Origin: Tricholoma matsutake
Lineage: Eukaryota; Basidiomycota; Agaricomycetes; Agaricales; Tricholomataceae
Assembly: GCA_026075535.2 (NCBI GenBank)
Contig: AP026547.1
Span: 3,472,001-3,536,000, forward strand
Length of the DNA stretch: 64,000 bases
Direction: 5' to 3'
Shown: piece after piece, positions 1 to 9,671 of the stretch
Layout of the letters: each line of letters opens with the position of its first letter
How positions within the stretch are numbered: the stretch's first letter is position 1
Notes under the pieces: generated by a model
Database searches by the model: none
Told to the model about the DNA's origin: nothing
The model's input: only the letters and a program-made list of their open reading frames with translations
Translations under genes and position numbers: made by a program

Positions 1-479
1 TTGGCCCCCTGCCTACGATGGTTCCGGTGAATAACCAGGTGAACAACCAGCTGCCACATTACTGTCACGCGTGCATTACACTGTGATGGTCCACCTCATT
101 CGTCCAGGGTGGTCAATCCTCATTGGCTGGGAGTATGCAGACAGTTATTCCTCCCGCAAGGGGGGATTTATGGTGAATTGACACCACTGCGCCTGATCTG
201 ACTTTGGTTGGATATGTGGCTGGGGGACCACCTTGCACCAGCTGACGATCTTATGGCTAGCTTCAGGAGGGGGGCTCCCCCTCCGGATTATTGCCTTTCC
301 TGGCTGAGAGGCCAACGTCTGTGGCACTGCCCGCCTAAAGTGGCTAAAATGGGGACCTGGATGGGAGATGGGCGAGGGGAACATGTAGATAGAGTAGTAC
401 CCAAGTTTGTACCCCACTCCACGGACTGCATTTGAGCCCCGCGTTATAAATTGTTGACCCAAAAAAAAAAAAAAAAAAA
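1..479 (+). mobile_element. BE1: 3' end of a B-element
   Basis: Only the 3' UTR is in the window. It matches the last part of the other B-elements, including the conserved AATAACCAGGTGAACAACC block (30-48), the tail ending TTATAAATTGTTGACCC, and a 19-nt poly(A) at 461-479. LN1 sequence resumes directly after the poly(A), so BE1 was inserted in ORF1 of LN1. The 5' half and the first TSD copy lie upstream of the window. The tail has lost CpGs (GACTGCATTTGAG instead of GACTGCGATCGAG), so this is an older copy. Confidence 0.85.
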
Positions 480-1652
480 CCCCCAACAGGGGGTGTTTCA
501 TCGTCATGGGGTAGAGGACCTCCTCCCCCCATGAACTGGTCGACCAGGCCTTCGGGCAGGGGGACCTTTGCTCAGGTAGCTCATTTCCCAGGGGGACGAG
601 CACCTGACACATCAATGGATGGCCTTGTGCGGTTAGCCAAGGCATTCCCTGAACTACCCACCAACAAGCTGGCTGACATTCAGCAGCACGTCGGCCCATC
701 CAGGCCTAAGGCTGCAAAGCCTTTGCCCACTGTCCACAGACCGTCAAGACGACAGGTCCTAGTGCACGTTCGACCTCCCCTTGAGGAAGGAATGAACCCA
801 GCTGACTTCCTGGACCATGTCCAGGCCACCCTAGGGCTGCACCACTCCAAGCTAGTGGCGCAGTCAGCTTCCATGCATGCTGGGAACCTCTCAGTATCAA
901 TGGACATAGTCGCCTCTGAGGAGGACCTATGGTGTTTCAAGGAGGTGGCTCACAAGGCCTTCCCCCTTGCGCTGCAAGTTGATGTGGCGCTACCTACATC
1001 TATGTCATACCTCAAGATGGTCAATGTACCATACATCACTAACAACAAGGCCATTACACCTGAGGTCGTGATAGCTCACCTCGGTAAGTCGGGCATCTCC
1101 AACCTCACCATGTTGCAGGTCCCTCCACGGGTAGTACATGATTCGAAAATGTCGGACACTTGCACCATCTATCTTAACATCGCTGACTCTGTCAGTGGCG
1201 CGCAAGCGAAAGCTCTCATCGGTCGTGGCGTCCAATTCGGACACTATGTTGCTTATGTTAGGGCAGCCAGGGCAAATCCTGGCCTGCCATTATGTCAATA
1301 ATGCTGGAAATGGGGACACCCCACCCCAGCATGCAGAGCACTGCAGTTGAAGTGTCCGACTTGCACAGGCCCACACCGTAAGGAGCACCACCATGCTCTG
1401 GCTGGATGTTGCAAGGGAAACACGAAAGTGAACCCTCCAGTCTCAGCCACCCCAGAGGGGGTTGCCTGTCCTCACCCGGCTAGATGTCTAAACTGCTGGA
1501 AGAACCACACATCCGATGACCGTCCATGCAATTTCTGGCGACATCGCTTTGACCGTGATGGGATCAAAGCTCGCTATGATGAGGTGAGTGCAAGATGTAA
1601 CTCTCACTCCCCTCCTGCTTACCATCCCGCAGGATGCGGTGGCCGAATGTAA
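480..1652 (+). pseudogene. LN1 ORF1 (gag-like zinc-knuckle protein), 5' truncated by window edge and insertion
   Basis: This is the C-terminal part of LINE ORF1, the RNA-binding, gag-like protein that coats element RNA. It aligns throughout with LN4 ORF1 (for example FAQVAHFPGG, LGLHHSKLVAQSA and ALIGRGVQFGHYVAYVRAA). In the first zinc knuckle (Cys-X2-Cys-X4-His-X4-Cys) the codon between the first two Cys is TAA (1299-1301) where other copies read CGA. The next knuckles are readable at about 1347-1560. The stop at 1650-1652 is followed at once by the ORF2 ATG. The copy is older than LN2, LN4 and LN9, with many C-to-T and G-to-A changes. Confidence 0.85.
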
Positions 1653-2220
1653 ATGAGGGACAGACTTAGATCTACCCCACAGTTACACATATTTAGTCAA
1701 AATGTAAACAGAAATTGAGGTTACATGGACTCGTTACTGGCAGATTTTGTAGATGACTATGACCTGCTATTCATTCAAGAGCCTCCTTGGAGACTAATAA
1801 GACATGCCCCCTCTGCCCACAACAGGGAAGGGGAAGAAGTTATCGGCACACTGATGAGCCCCAACTGGGGCACTTTGGTACGACCATCAGGGATTGACAC
1901 CCCTCCACGCGTTGCTATCTACTTTGCGAATAGCATCGCTAATCTCAGACCAGGCCTCCACCGAGATCTGATTGACGATTGTGACATCCTCCTCTTTTCC
2001 TTGGGAATAGGAGAAGATGTCATGTTACTCACTAACGTCTACTCGGACAGCCAACATTCGGCCATCACACTCCTCTACGAAAGTGTCATGACGATCCCAT
2101 GCCTACACTTCATGTGTGGCAATTTCAATGTGAGACATGCCTCTTGGGATCCCCAGGGGCCTGAACATTCTATTCATGCTGACCACTTAGTGGAAACGGC
2201 AACAGCATTAGGCCTGGCAA
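1653..2220 (+). pseudogene. LN1 ORF2, endonuclease domain (segment 1)
   Basis: N-terminal apurinic/apyrimidinic-type endonuclease domain of the LINE polymerase, which nicks target DNA for target-primed reverse transcription. The conserved FIQEPPW and CGNFNVRHASWDPQG motifs are present; the second has Asn where other copies have the catalytic-motif Asp (GDFN). A Trp codon near residue 21 is now TGA, just before MDSLL. BE2 interrupts the domain; the TSD ATTAGGCCTGGCAA (2207-2220 and 4479-4492) marks the break, and the frame continues correctly at 4493. Confidence 0.85.
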
Positions 2221-3008
2221 CGTCATCGCTCCTTGACTTGTTACAACCACCATAAATAGTGGTAAACACCTCTGCTCAACGTTGCAAGCGACGTCGACAC
2301 TTCAATTTTCGTCCGATTTTCGATCGGATTTCACCATCACGAACGCTCTCGGCATCTCCAGGCCTGCCCTGATTTGCTAAGAGATCCGTCCATCCGATCT
2401 CCGTGGATGCCCCGGTCATTGTTTTTGACAATGGCTGCTATTCGTCTCGTTCTCCTGGGCTTCGAGGATCCTGACTAGGTGAGTGTTGTCTATGAAAGAG
2501 TAGTCTAGGTCCCTCTGGGGGCTTAGAGTGGGTGTGGGATGCCTGCTTCAACGCTCGCCCAAGTCGTCACACTCGTCTAGGTGGGGGAGGTCTGGCTTAG
2601 GGAGGAGGGACATTATCACTGGACTGCTGGTCGTCTGGGAGGCTTCCAGCCTCCATGCTCTGTGAGTTTCTACTACTAGAGACATGCTATACTGACTACC
2701 CACTGGAATACACCATCGTTAAAAGGGGCCGGGTGATGGTGCCCCCTGGTGGCTAGGTCAATGCTCTGGTGGCCGCTACTTACCACCGACTCTTTACCTC
2801 CGGCACTCACACCCTCAAGGTGTTCGGAACCGGGTTCAATTGTCCCTCCCAATCTGCAGCAGGATTTGCGGCCTGTCTGCCCCCTCGGAGCATCTGGAGG
2901 CTGTGTCGGGTGGACCCGGAATTGAGATAAGGGACCGTCTGTTATCGTTATCACGCTACGTATCTTGACTTCTACCGTCATCTACTAGCACTAATACGCA
3001 CACTCTCA

Positions 3009-3839
3009 ATGCCCAAACGGCGAACTAGAGGCCAACCACCACATCGGGGTCTACGCGACCCCATTTTGATCACGGGCGACATCTTTGATGATGACGTCCA
3101 AGACTACGACACCCGGTTCGTGCAAGACGAATCGGAGGTAGCAGCTGCTTTCAAGGCAGCTAGAGATCTATGGGCCGGGGAAGACCTCTCCGACCCTAAC
3201 GATGACGACGACGACGAATCTCTTGCCATGCAAGAGGCTCTTCTTTTTGCCGAGGGGGGGCCTAGGCTTTCCTCGAGGAAAACGATCGATCGTGTACGAT
3301 GGGCACTTGGTGTCGACGTCGAACACAAGCGCTGGGTTCGTAGCCTCCCGAAGGAGGATATATATTCACAGGAGCTCGGCATCGCTGAGCTCCTTTATCC
3401 GGAGGCATCCACTGCCCCACCACCGCCTTGGCCCCCCATCCCTGAGTTGGTGGAGGACGAAGTGCCGTTATCTAGGGATCAGAGGCTGGAAATCGAAGCC
3501 ACCTCTGATGCCATGTTACATTTACTGGACATGATGACCTCCTTTGTAGGTACTGTCCGAGTGTCCGCGGTTCCTCTCAACGACAGGAACTCTTGGCGTC
3601 AGATGGCGTGGGAGCTCTTCACCACCACCTGGCGATTCTCAGGGAGCATGATGGAGTCGCTTCGCGCGGCATCGGCTCCCCTCGACCTCACGTCTCCGGC
3701 AGCCTTTCAGGCTTCCTATGCGGCGATGCAGGCGGCTCAGTCTGCCCCACCAGCGGCAGAGCCTCCAACCGAGGAACCCTTGTCCTCGGAACGGCGTAGA
3801 CGTCCTCATGGCCCCCGCCAACGACCACGCCGAGCTTGA
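3009..3839 (+). CDS. B-element ORF, type 1 (unknown protein, 276 aa)
   Basis: I do not recognise the family. It starts at the first ATG shared by all type-1 copies and ends at a TGA. Visible parts are a short basic N-terminus, an acidic stretch (residues about 20-75, with a run of Asp near 63-67), a conserved ELGIAELLYPE motif near residue 125, an acidic Pro-rich linker with IPELVEDEVPLS, a helical block (about 160-245, including FVGTVRVSAVPL, WRQMAWELFTTTW and LDLTSPAAF), and an Arg-rich tail. The tail suggests nucleic-acid binding. There are no zinc knuckles and no polymerase motifs. It differs from the BE8 copy at only a few residues. A role in packaging or transporting BE RNA is inference. 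Confidence 0.75.
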   Translation: MPKRRTRGQPPHRGLRDPILITGDIFDDDVQDYDTRFVQDESEVAAAFKAARDLWAGEDLSDPNDDDDDESLAMQEALLFAEGGPRLSSRKTIDRVRWALGVDVEHKRWVRSLPKEDIYSQELGIAELLYPEASTAPPPPWPPIPELVEDEVPLSRDQRLEIEATSDAMLHLLDMMTSFVGTVRVSAVPLNDRNSWRQMAWELFTTTWRFSGSMMESLRAASAPLDLTSPAAFQASYAAMQAAQSAPPAAEPPTEEPLSSERRRRPHGPRQRPRRA

Positions 3840-4421
3840 AGAAGGGGACCTCCCCTTCTCTTCACCGCCCACCAGGGCTGTTGTCGGGATGGTGACAATA
3901 TGTCGCCTCCCTTTACCTTCCCCCCACTGCGGGGGGGATGATGTCACCGAGTGCATGCTCAGAGTAGCATTTGCTCGAGGGGGGGGCTTCGACCCCCTAC
4001 CTACAGTAACTCTGGTGAATAACCAGTTACGGCAGTTCCGGTGAATAACTAGCTGCCTCATCACTGTCACTTGTGCGTGGACACAGTGATGGTCCACCTC
4101 ACTCACCTGGGGTGGTCAATCCTCGTTGTCTGGTGAAAGACGGTTACTCTTCCCGCAAGGGAGGACTTACGGTGAATTGACACTGCTTGCGCCTGATCTG
4201 ACTTCGGTCGGATATGTGGCCGGGGGGACCAAGATAGCACCAGACGGCGAACTAACGGCTAGCCTTTGTGGGGGGGGCCCCTCCCCTACAGATTATTGCC
4301 TTTCCTGTCTGAGAGGACAATGCTGGTACGCCCGCCGTAACGTGGCTTCTGCAAGGGACCTGGTGTGGGATGCGGACATAGGGAATGCGTAGTCTTAGTA
4401 GTACCTTGTTTGTATCTTGAC

Positions 4422-4464
4422 CCGCGGACTGCGATCGAGCCCCGCGTTATAAATTGTTGACCCC
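4422..4464 (+). promoter_or_regulatory. B-element 3' tail stem-loop, probable RT recognition site
   Basis: The last 43 nt before poly(A) contain a 5-bp stem, CGCGG (4423-4427) with CCGCG (4442-4446), then TTATAAATTGTTGACCC and the A-tract. The LINE ends the same way (29975-30016). LINE reverse transcriptases in several families recognise a 3' stem-loop of their own RNA, so this shared structure is the probable basis for BE using LN enzymes. That use is inferred. Confidence 0.55.
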
Positions 4465-4492
4465 AAAAAAAAAAAAAAATTAGGCCTGGCAA

Positions 4493-5950
4493 GGGCTCTC
4501 CCCACCGTAGAGGGACCCACTCACTTTCCCCCACAACAGGGCTTTCACCCCACGGTGATTGACCTGATGTTTGTACCCACAGATCTAAGATTTGTGTTGT
4601 ATTGCAATATCATCCCAGAAGCCAGGGGCACGTCTGACCATGCTCCCCTGACACTGACACTACCTGGTCTGGGATCTCTGGTCCCAGACACCAAGTGGTC
4701 CATCAAAAAAGGATCTGAGGAGGAAGCATTGTACCACAATGCTGTCTCCTCCGCTTTAAATCTGTGGCTTCATTGGCACAGAAATACTTCAGCAGAAATT
4801 GATGATGTCGTCTCGGCGATATCAACAATTTTAACCAAGGCATGGGATAATCATGCCAAGGAATCTCCCCTAGGCAAGTCATCCAAGGGATGGTGGACAG
4901 ACGAATGCAAAGGTGCACTAGATGCTTACAGAGCCACTCGAGATGAGGAGGACTGGAAGCTATACCGCAAAGTCATGCGACATGCAAAACACGACTTCTT
5001 CGATGATCATATCCAAGAAGTGGCCACCATGAACAGGCGACCCTGGGACCTTATGTCCTGGACTTGTCAATGAAACCTGCCATCGTACAAGGCAATCTCC
5101 TATCGGGGAGAGCCATGCAATGATCTAGATTCTCTGTGGGCTGCCCTTGATGGCTCATATAATGCCACCTCAGATTGAGTAGTTGATCTGAGCATCCTAA
5201 ATGATCTGGATCCCATTCTCTGTTACCAAAATGAAAGAAGCGCTTAATGCGTGTCCACTCCAGGTCCCAATCATGTTACATGGTCACACCTAAAACACTG
5301 GTGTAGCAACCCAGAGGTGGCAGGTCTTATCATCCGCATAGCCGAGGCGTGCATCACCGCTGGCCACTGGCCAGCACATTTCAAGGAATCCCTGTCGGTC
5401 ATCATCCTGAAACCAGGAAAACCTAACTATTCTACTCCGAAGTCTTTCAGGCCCATTGTGCTACTGAATACTTTGGAAAAATTGGTCAAAAAGATGCTGT
5501 CTAGATGGCTCCAGTTTGACAGCATGCCTCACGAAGCCTTCGAGCAAAACCAGTTTGGAGGAGTCACCCAGCGTTCCACAGAGGATGCAGGAATCTACCT
5601 TACCCATCTCGTCAGAGCAGGATGGGCCAAAGGTCTCAAAACAAGTGTTGTCGCTTTCGACATTGCCCAATACTTTCCCTCCTTGAACCACCAGGTTCTA
5701 TTGGAGATTATCTCTTGGTCGGGATTCCCTGCACAAGTAGTGAATTTCTTCCATTCATACCTGGTCGGCCATAAGATGACCTATAAATGGAACGCCTTCT
5801 CATCTGGCTCATTTGCAGCTGATGTGGGGGTGGGACAAGTCCCCAGTCCTATTGGCATTATATCTAACGCCCATTATGAAGCTCTTCAGGAGAAGCAACA
5901 TCGGCAGAGATGTTGATCTCATGTCTTATGTGGACGATGGCACTCTCATT
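4493..5950 (+). pseudogene. LN1 ORF2, endonuclease end and RT start (segment 2)
   Basis: Continues LN1 ORF2 in frame. It covers the end of the endonuclease (GTSDHAPLTLTLPG), the linker, RT fingers (KPGKPNYSTPKSFRPIVLLN) and motif A (VVAFDIAQYFPSLNHQ). Damage includes TGA at 5071-5073 (CGA in sister copies), another TGA in the stretch that reads DRVVDLS elsewhere, two deletions near 5212-5262 that together stay in frame, and a frame-breaking deletion in RT motif B near 5845 (GVGQ then out of frame). It belongs to the same old subfamily as LN5. It ends at the BE3 TSD, just after the catalytic YVDD-type motif C. Confidence 0.85.
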
Positions 5951-7812
5951 CATCGCTCCTTGACTTGTTACAACCACCATAAATAGTGGTAAACACCTCT
6001 GCACAACGTTGCATGCGACGTCGACACTTCAATTTTTGTCCGATTTTCGATCGGATTTCGCCATCACGAACGCTCTCGGCGTCTCCAGGCGTGGCCTGAT
6101 TTGCTAAGAGATCCGTCCATCCGATCTCCGGGGATGTCTCGGTCATTGTTTCCAACAGTGACTGCTATCTGTCTCGTTCCCCTTGGCTTCGAGGATCCTG
6201 GCTAGGTGAGTGATGTCTATGAAAGAGTAGTCTAGGTCCCTATGGGGGCTTAGAGTGGGTGTGGGATGCCTGCTTCAATGCTCGCCCAAGTCGACGCACT
6301 CGTTTAGTTGGGGGAGGTCTGGCTCAGGGGGAGGGACATCATTACTGGACTGCTGGTCGTCTCTGGGGCTTCCAACCTCCATGCTATGTGAGTCACTACT
6401 ACTAGGGACAAGCTACACTGACTACCTGTTGGAATACACCGTCGCTAAAAGGGGCCGGGTGACGGTGCCCCCTGATAGCTAGGTCAATGCTCTGGTGGCC
6501 ACATTTCACCACCGACTCCTCACCTCCGGTGCTCACTCCTGTGGGGTGTTATGACCCGGGTTCAATCTTCTCCCACCAGGCAACAGGATGCGCGGCCTGT
6601 TCGCCCCCCCAGAGCATTTGGAGGCTGTATTGGGTGGACCTGGAACTGAGATAAGGGGCCATCTGTTATCGACCTTACGCTACGTACTTTGACTGTTATC
6701 GTCATTTACCTGTGCTAACTCACTCTCAATGCCCAAATGGCTGAACAGAGACCAAACCACACGCTGGGGCCTTCACGACCCCACCTTGATTACAGGTGAC
6801 ATCATTGGCGATGATGCCCAAGAATACGACACCCAGTTCTCACAGAACGAACTGGAGGTAGCAGCTGCCCTAGGCAGTTTGAGATCTGTGGGCTGGGGAG
6901 GACCTCCCTGACCCTGACGACTATGTGTACTCTCTTGCTAGGCAGGAGGCCCTCGCTTACACTGCACGCTGCGTATTTCGATCACTTGCATCATATACCA
7001 GTACTAACTTGCTCCTGATGCCCAAGTGGACAACCAGAGACGATCGTTCCAAGGATCCTACGCCTCCAGCAGCTGTTCCAGCTTCCTGTGTGGCGATGCC
7101 AACAGCTCTAGCAGAGCTCCAATCTGGGGAACCCTCGTTCCCAGTACAGTGCCGTCATCATCACAGATGGCCGTGCTGCTACTTGTGTGGGGCATTCCGC
7201 TCCACACCCATCACCGCCAGTCTGCTGGCTACTGTCGGGTTGGTGACAAATGTCGCTACCCTTTACGTTCTCCCCGCTGCGGGGGGGAAATTGCTATCGA
7301 GTGCATGTGCTGGCAGTGCATTTGCTCGAGGGGGGCTTTAGCCCCCTGCTTACGGCGGTTCTGGTGAATAACCAGGTGAACAACCAGCTGCCACATTACT
7401 GTTACTCGTGCATGACACGGTGATGGTCCACCTCGTTCATCCGGGGTGGTCAATCCTCGTTGGCTGGGAGTATGCGGACGGTTATTCCTCCCACAAGGGG
7501 GGATTTACGGTGAATTGACACTACTGTGCCTGATCTGACTTTGGTTGGATATGTGGCTGGGGGACCGCTTCGCACCAGCTGACGATCTAATGGCTAGCTT
7601 CGGGAGGGGGTCTCCCCCTCCAGATTATTGCCTTTCCTGGCTGAGAGGCCAACGTCTGTGGCACTGCCCGCCTAAAGTGGCTAAAACGAGGACCTGGGTA
7701 GGATATGGGTGAGGGGAAGCGTAGTTATAGTAGTACCCAAGTTTGTATCCTGCTCCGCGGACTGCGATCGAGCCCCGCGTTATAAATTGTTGACCCAAAA
7801 AAAAAAAAAAAA
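5951..7812 (+). mobile_element. BE3: short B-element (type 3, ORF-defective)
   Basis: A 1.86-kb element with the standard BE 5' end, a type-Y leader, a rearranged ORF and the standard 3' tail with poly(A) at 7797-7812. The TSD is ATGGCACTCTCATT (5937-5950 and 7813-7826). It lies in LN1 ORF2. The same shortened structure occurs in BE7 and BE12, so this is an amplified deletion subfamily and not one broken copy. Confidence 0.88.
6729..7195 (+). pseudogene. B-element type-3 ORF remnant
   Basis: The reading frame opens at ATG 6729 with about 60 codons like the type-1 N-terminus (GLHDPTLITGDI), then stops. A second copy of the start region follows: the leader end, ATG at 7018, and a few N-terminal codons. 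That joins directly to the C-terminal end of the ORF (LQSGEPSFP). The ELGIAELLYPE motif and the helical block are missing. A template switch or internal deletion between two BE copies would give this structure. No full-length product is possible. Confidence 0.7.
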
Positions 7813-7826
7813 TGGCACTCTCATTG

Positions 7827-8162
7827 CCCGCTCTGCACGGCTGGAGGACAATCTCCCCCTTCTCAAAGAAGCATATGGCTGGTTCTTCCAGGCATTCACC
7901 TCCCTCGGACTTGTCCTGGAACATGACAAATCAGAGATATTCCATTTTTCTAGGTCGAGGAATTTCACTCCTCTACTGATAGATCTAGGGTTTGCCCCAT
8001 ACATGGGCAACTCACCTCTCAAACCCAAGACTACCTGGAGATACCTTGGTTTCTTCTTCGATCGCAAGCTCTCCTTCAAGGAGCACACACAATTTTACTC
8101 CACCAAAGCCCTCACCACAGCGAGGGCAATGGGAATGCTCGGCAATTCTGTAAGAGGGCTAA
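7827..8162 (+). pseudogene. LN1 ORF2, RT palm/thumb (segment 3)
   Basis: Follows RT motif C: LEHDKSEIFHFSRSRNF, then the thumb region with WRYLGFFFDRKLSFKEH, up to NSVRGL. It then ends abruptly at the junction with the KDZ gene. The remaining RT thumb, RNase H domain and 3' UTR of LN1 are missing. The last bases (ATGCAGA) occur both in the LINE at this point and at the KDZ side, so a microhomology deletion is likely. Confidence 0.8.
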
Positions 8163-9130
8163 TGCAGAGGTTGTTTGCTTGCTGCCCATGCTTCACACCC
8201 TCTACATCAGATTGAGGTAAATATAGTTATTACCATTATCGATTTTTCAATACTGATAAAACCTAGCAATGGAATGGATTCTATTTTTGCAGGTCTTCTC
8301 TTCATGAAGCAGAACTTTGCATCCAACTGGGGCATGATGGTGCCAAATGCATTTTGCCAATATCTGGGCCTCCTGCATTCACTGTAACAGCTCTGTCTGG
8401 TGTTCATTGTGTTGCAGTGGACTTCTGTGACTGCCACCAAAATGGAATTGTCCCTTGTCATATACAGCTTTTATGAGCAGGGTGGTTTCCAGCAACATTT
8501 AATCAGCCCCAAAATGCCTTTACCTTTCACTCTCTCGATTTCTACCATGAGTTGACTCTACAAGGCAAAGTAAATGCATATGACTTTTGCCACACAGTCC
8601 TTCGCCTCACAGATAGTCTTGAGCTTGAGCAAACTCCTGTCAGTTTTGATTTTCCTAATGATGATTATGCCATGCTTATTGTAAGTTCCTTTTTAGAATC
8701 GCCTATCTGAGTTCCAACAGGCTATTCACATATGGCGCCATCTTCTAATGCTCAAACAATCAGGCTGTGGACATTGTTCTGAAGGTGCCTTGTCAACTTC
8801 ACATGGTGAACTGGCTATCGAATGTCCTGCCTGCCCCCATCCTGGATGAAAATTACCTGATAATTGGAATGTTGCAGATCCAAAGCAGTAAGCACTATTC
8901 TCAATGGTGATTCAGCCCTAATATATGACTTGTAGATATTTGTATACACAATTTCTGGCAGTTGATGGAAACTTTAAACTGCGATTGAAGGAGCGTGGAA
9001 TAAATGATCCAGAACTTGCTCCTGGGTGGGCATATTTTGTTGAGGAAGAAGACTATCAAGCATTTATCAGAAACTTTATTGACCAGCCAGAGGTATGTGT
9101 GTGTGATGCCAGTTTTATAGTGGATCTAAT
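8163..9130 (+). pseudogene. KDZ transposase gene, exons 1-4 region (5' truncated)
   Basis: Part of a KDZ (Kyakuja-Dileera-Zisupton) transposase with a CxC2-type cysteine cluster; this DDE-type DNA transposase family is common in basidiomycetes. Readable blocks are HASHPLHQIE, then after an intron (8217-8266) WNGFYF and LHEAELCIQLGH, VDFCDCHQNG, FHSLDFYHELTLQGKV, CPACPHPG, and after an intron (8888-8935) LYTQFLAVDGNFKL. The Asp in VDGNF is a candidate catalytic residue. A gap of about 16 nt at 8681-8696 has splice-like ends but is too short for an intron. TGA at 8474-8476 and 8847-8849 stand where the family has Arg. The gene starts inside the Cys cluster, its 5' part deleted at the LN1 junction. 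Confidence 0.8.
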
Positions 9131-9671
9131 TTTTTTTTTTTTTTTTTGGGTCAAAAATTTATAACGCGGCGCCCGATCGCAGTCCGCGGCAGAGACATAC
9201 AAACGAAGTACACTACGCCCAGCCCAAGTCCTCCTCCTGCTAATCTTCGCACCAACCACCTGGATAACTGCGACGACTACTAAGGGGGCCCCCTTTATCG
9301 AGTAAACGGACTTGCCAGTGGTGGCGTACCGACAACTCGAGCTTGACGATGCCGTGTTCCCCGAATCCCTACGGGTATGTGTGCAAGATTTAGGGGAGAT
9401 TGCCGCCCCGACGTGAGCCTCTCAGCTCGGAAAGGAAGGCGTAGTCGGCGTCGAAGCCGTAACGCGCAACCGACAGTGGATCTGGAAGCACTCAGGCGCC
9501 TCCCCGAACCAGTACCTGGGTTTGTGTCCCCCCTCCCTGACAGTCGCTCCTGAACACGGGTGGGCCCCCTTTATGAGGGTTAACGGACTCGTCTGGTGCC
9601 CTACGGCCACCCCGACATACTGATAACACTAGCCAGAACCGGACGGGGGTCATACGCCCTGCGCGCACAAC

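Larger units (their letters stand above)
2221..4478 (+). mobile_element. BE2: full-length B-element (ORF type 1)
   Basis: Complete element of about 2.26 kb: 5' end CGCTCCTTGACTTGTTAC, a 788-nt leader, one ORF (3009-3839), a 3' UTR of about 625 nt, and poly(A) at 4465-4479. A 14-bp TSD (2207-2220 and 4479-4492) flanks it, so it inserted by target-primed reverse transcription into LN1 ORF2. It carries no RT, endonuclease or RNase H. Its first bases and its 3' tail match those of the LINE. It is nearly identical to BE8 (32681-34936), which implies a recent common source. The leader is of type X (see the recombination finding). Confidence 0.9.

Noticed and set aside
2221..2300. HDV-like self-cleaving ribozyme at the common 5' end
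   Set aside because: Many LINEs have one, but I could not fit the nested double-pseudoknot pairings by eye. A structure search would be needed.
7813..8162. LN1 and LN5 as two halves of one LINE split by the KDZ transposon
   Set aside because: LN5 starts upstream (in the element) of where LN1 ends, an overlap of about 700 bp, so they are separate copies or a duplication.
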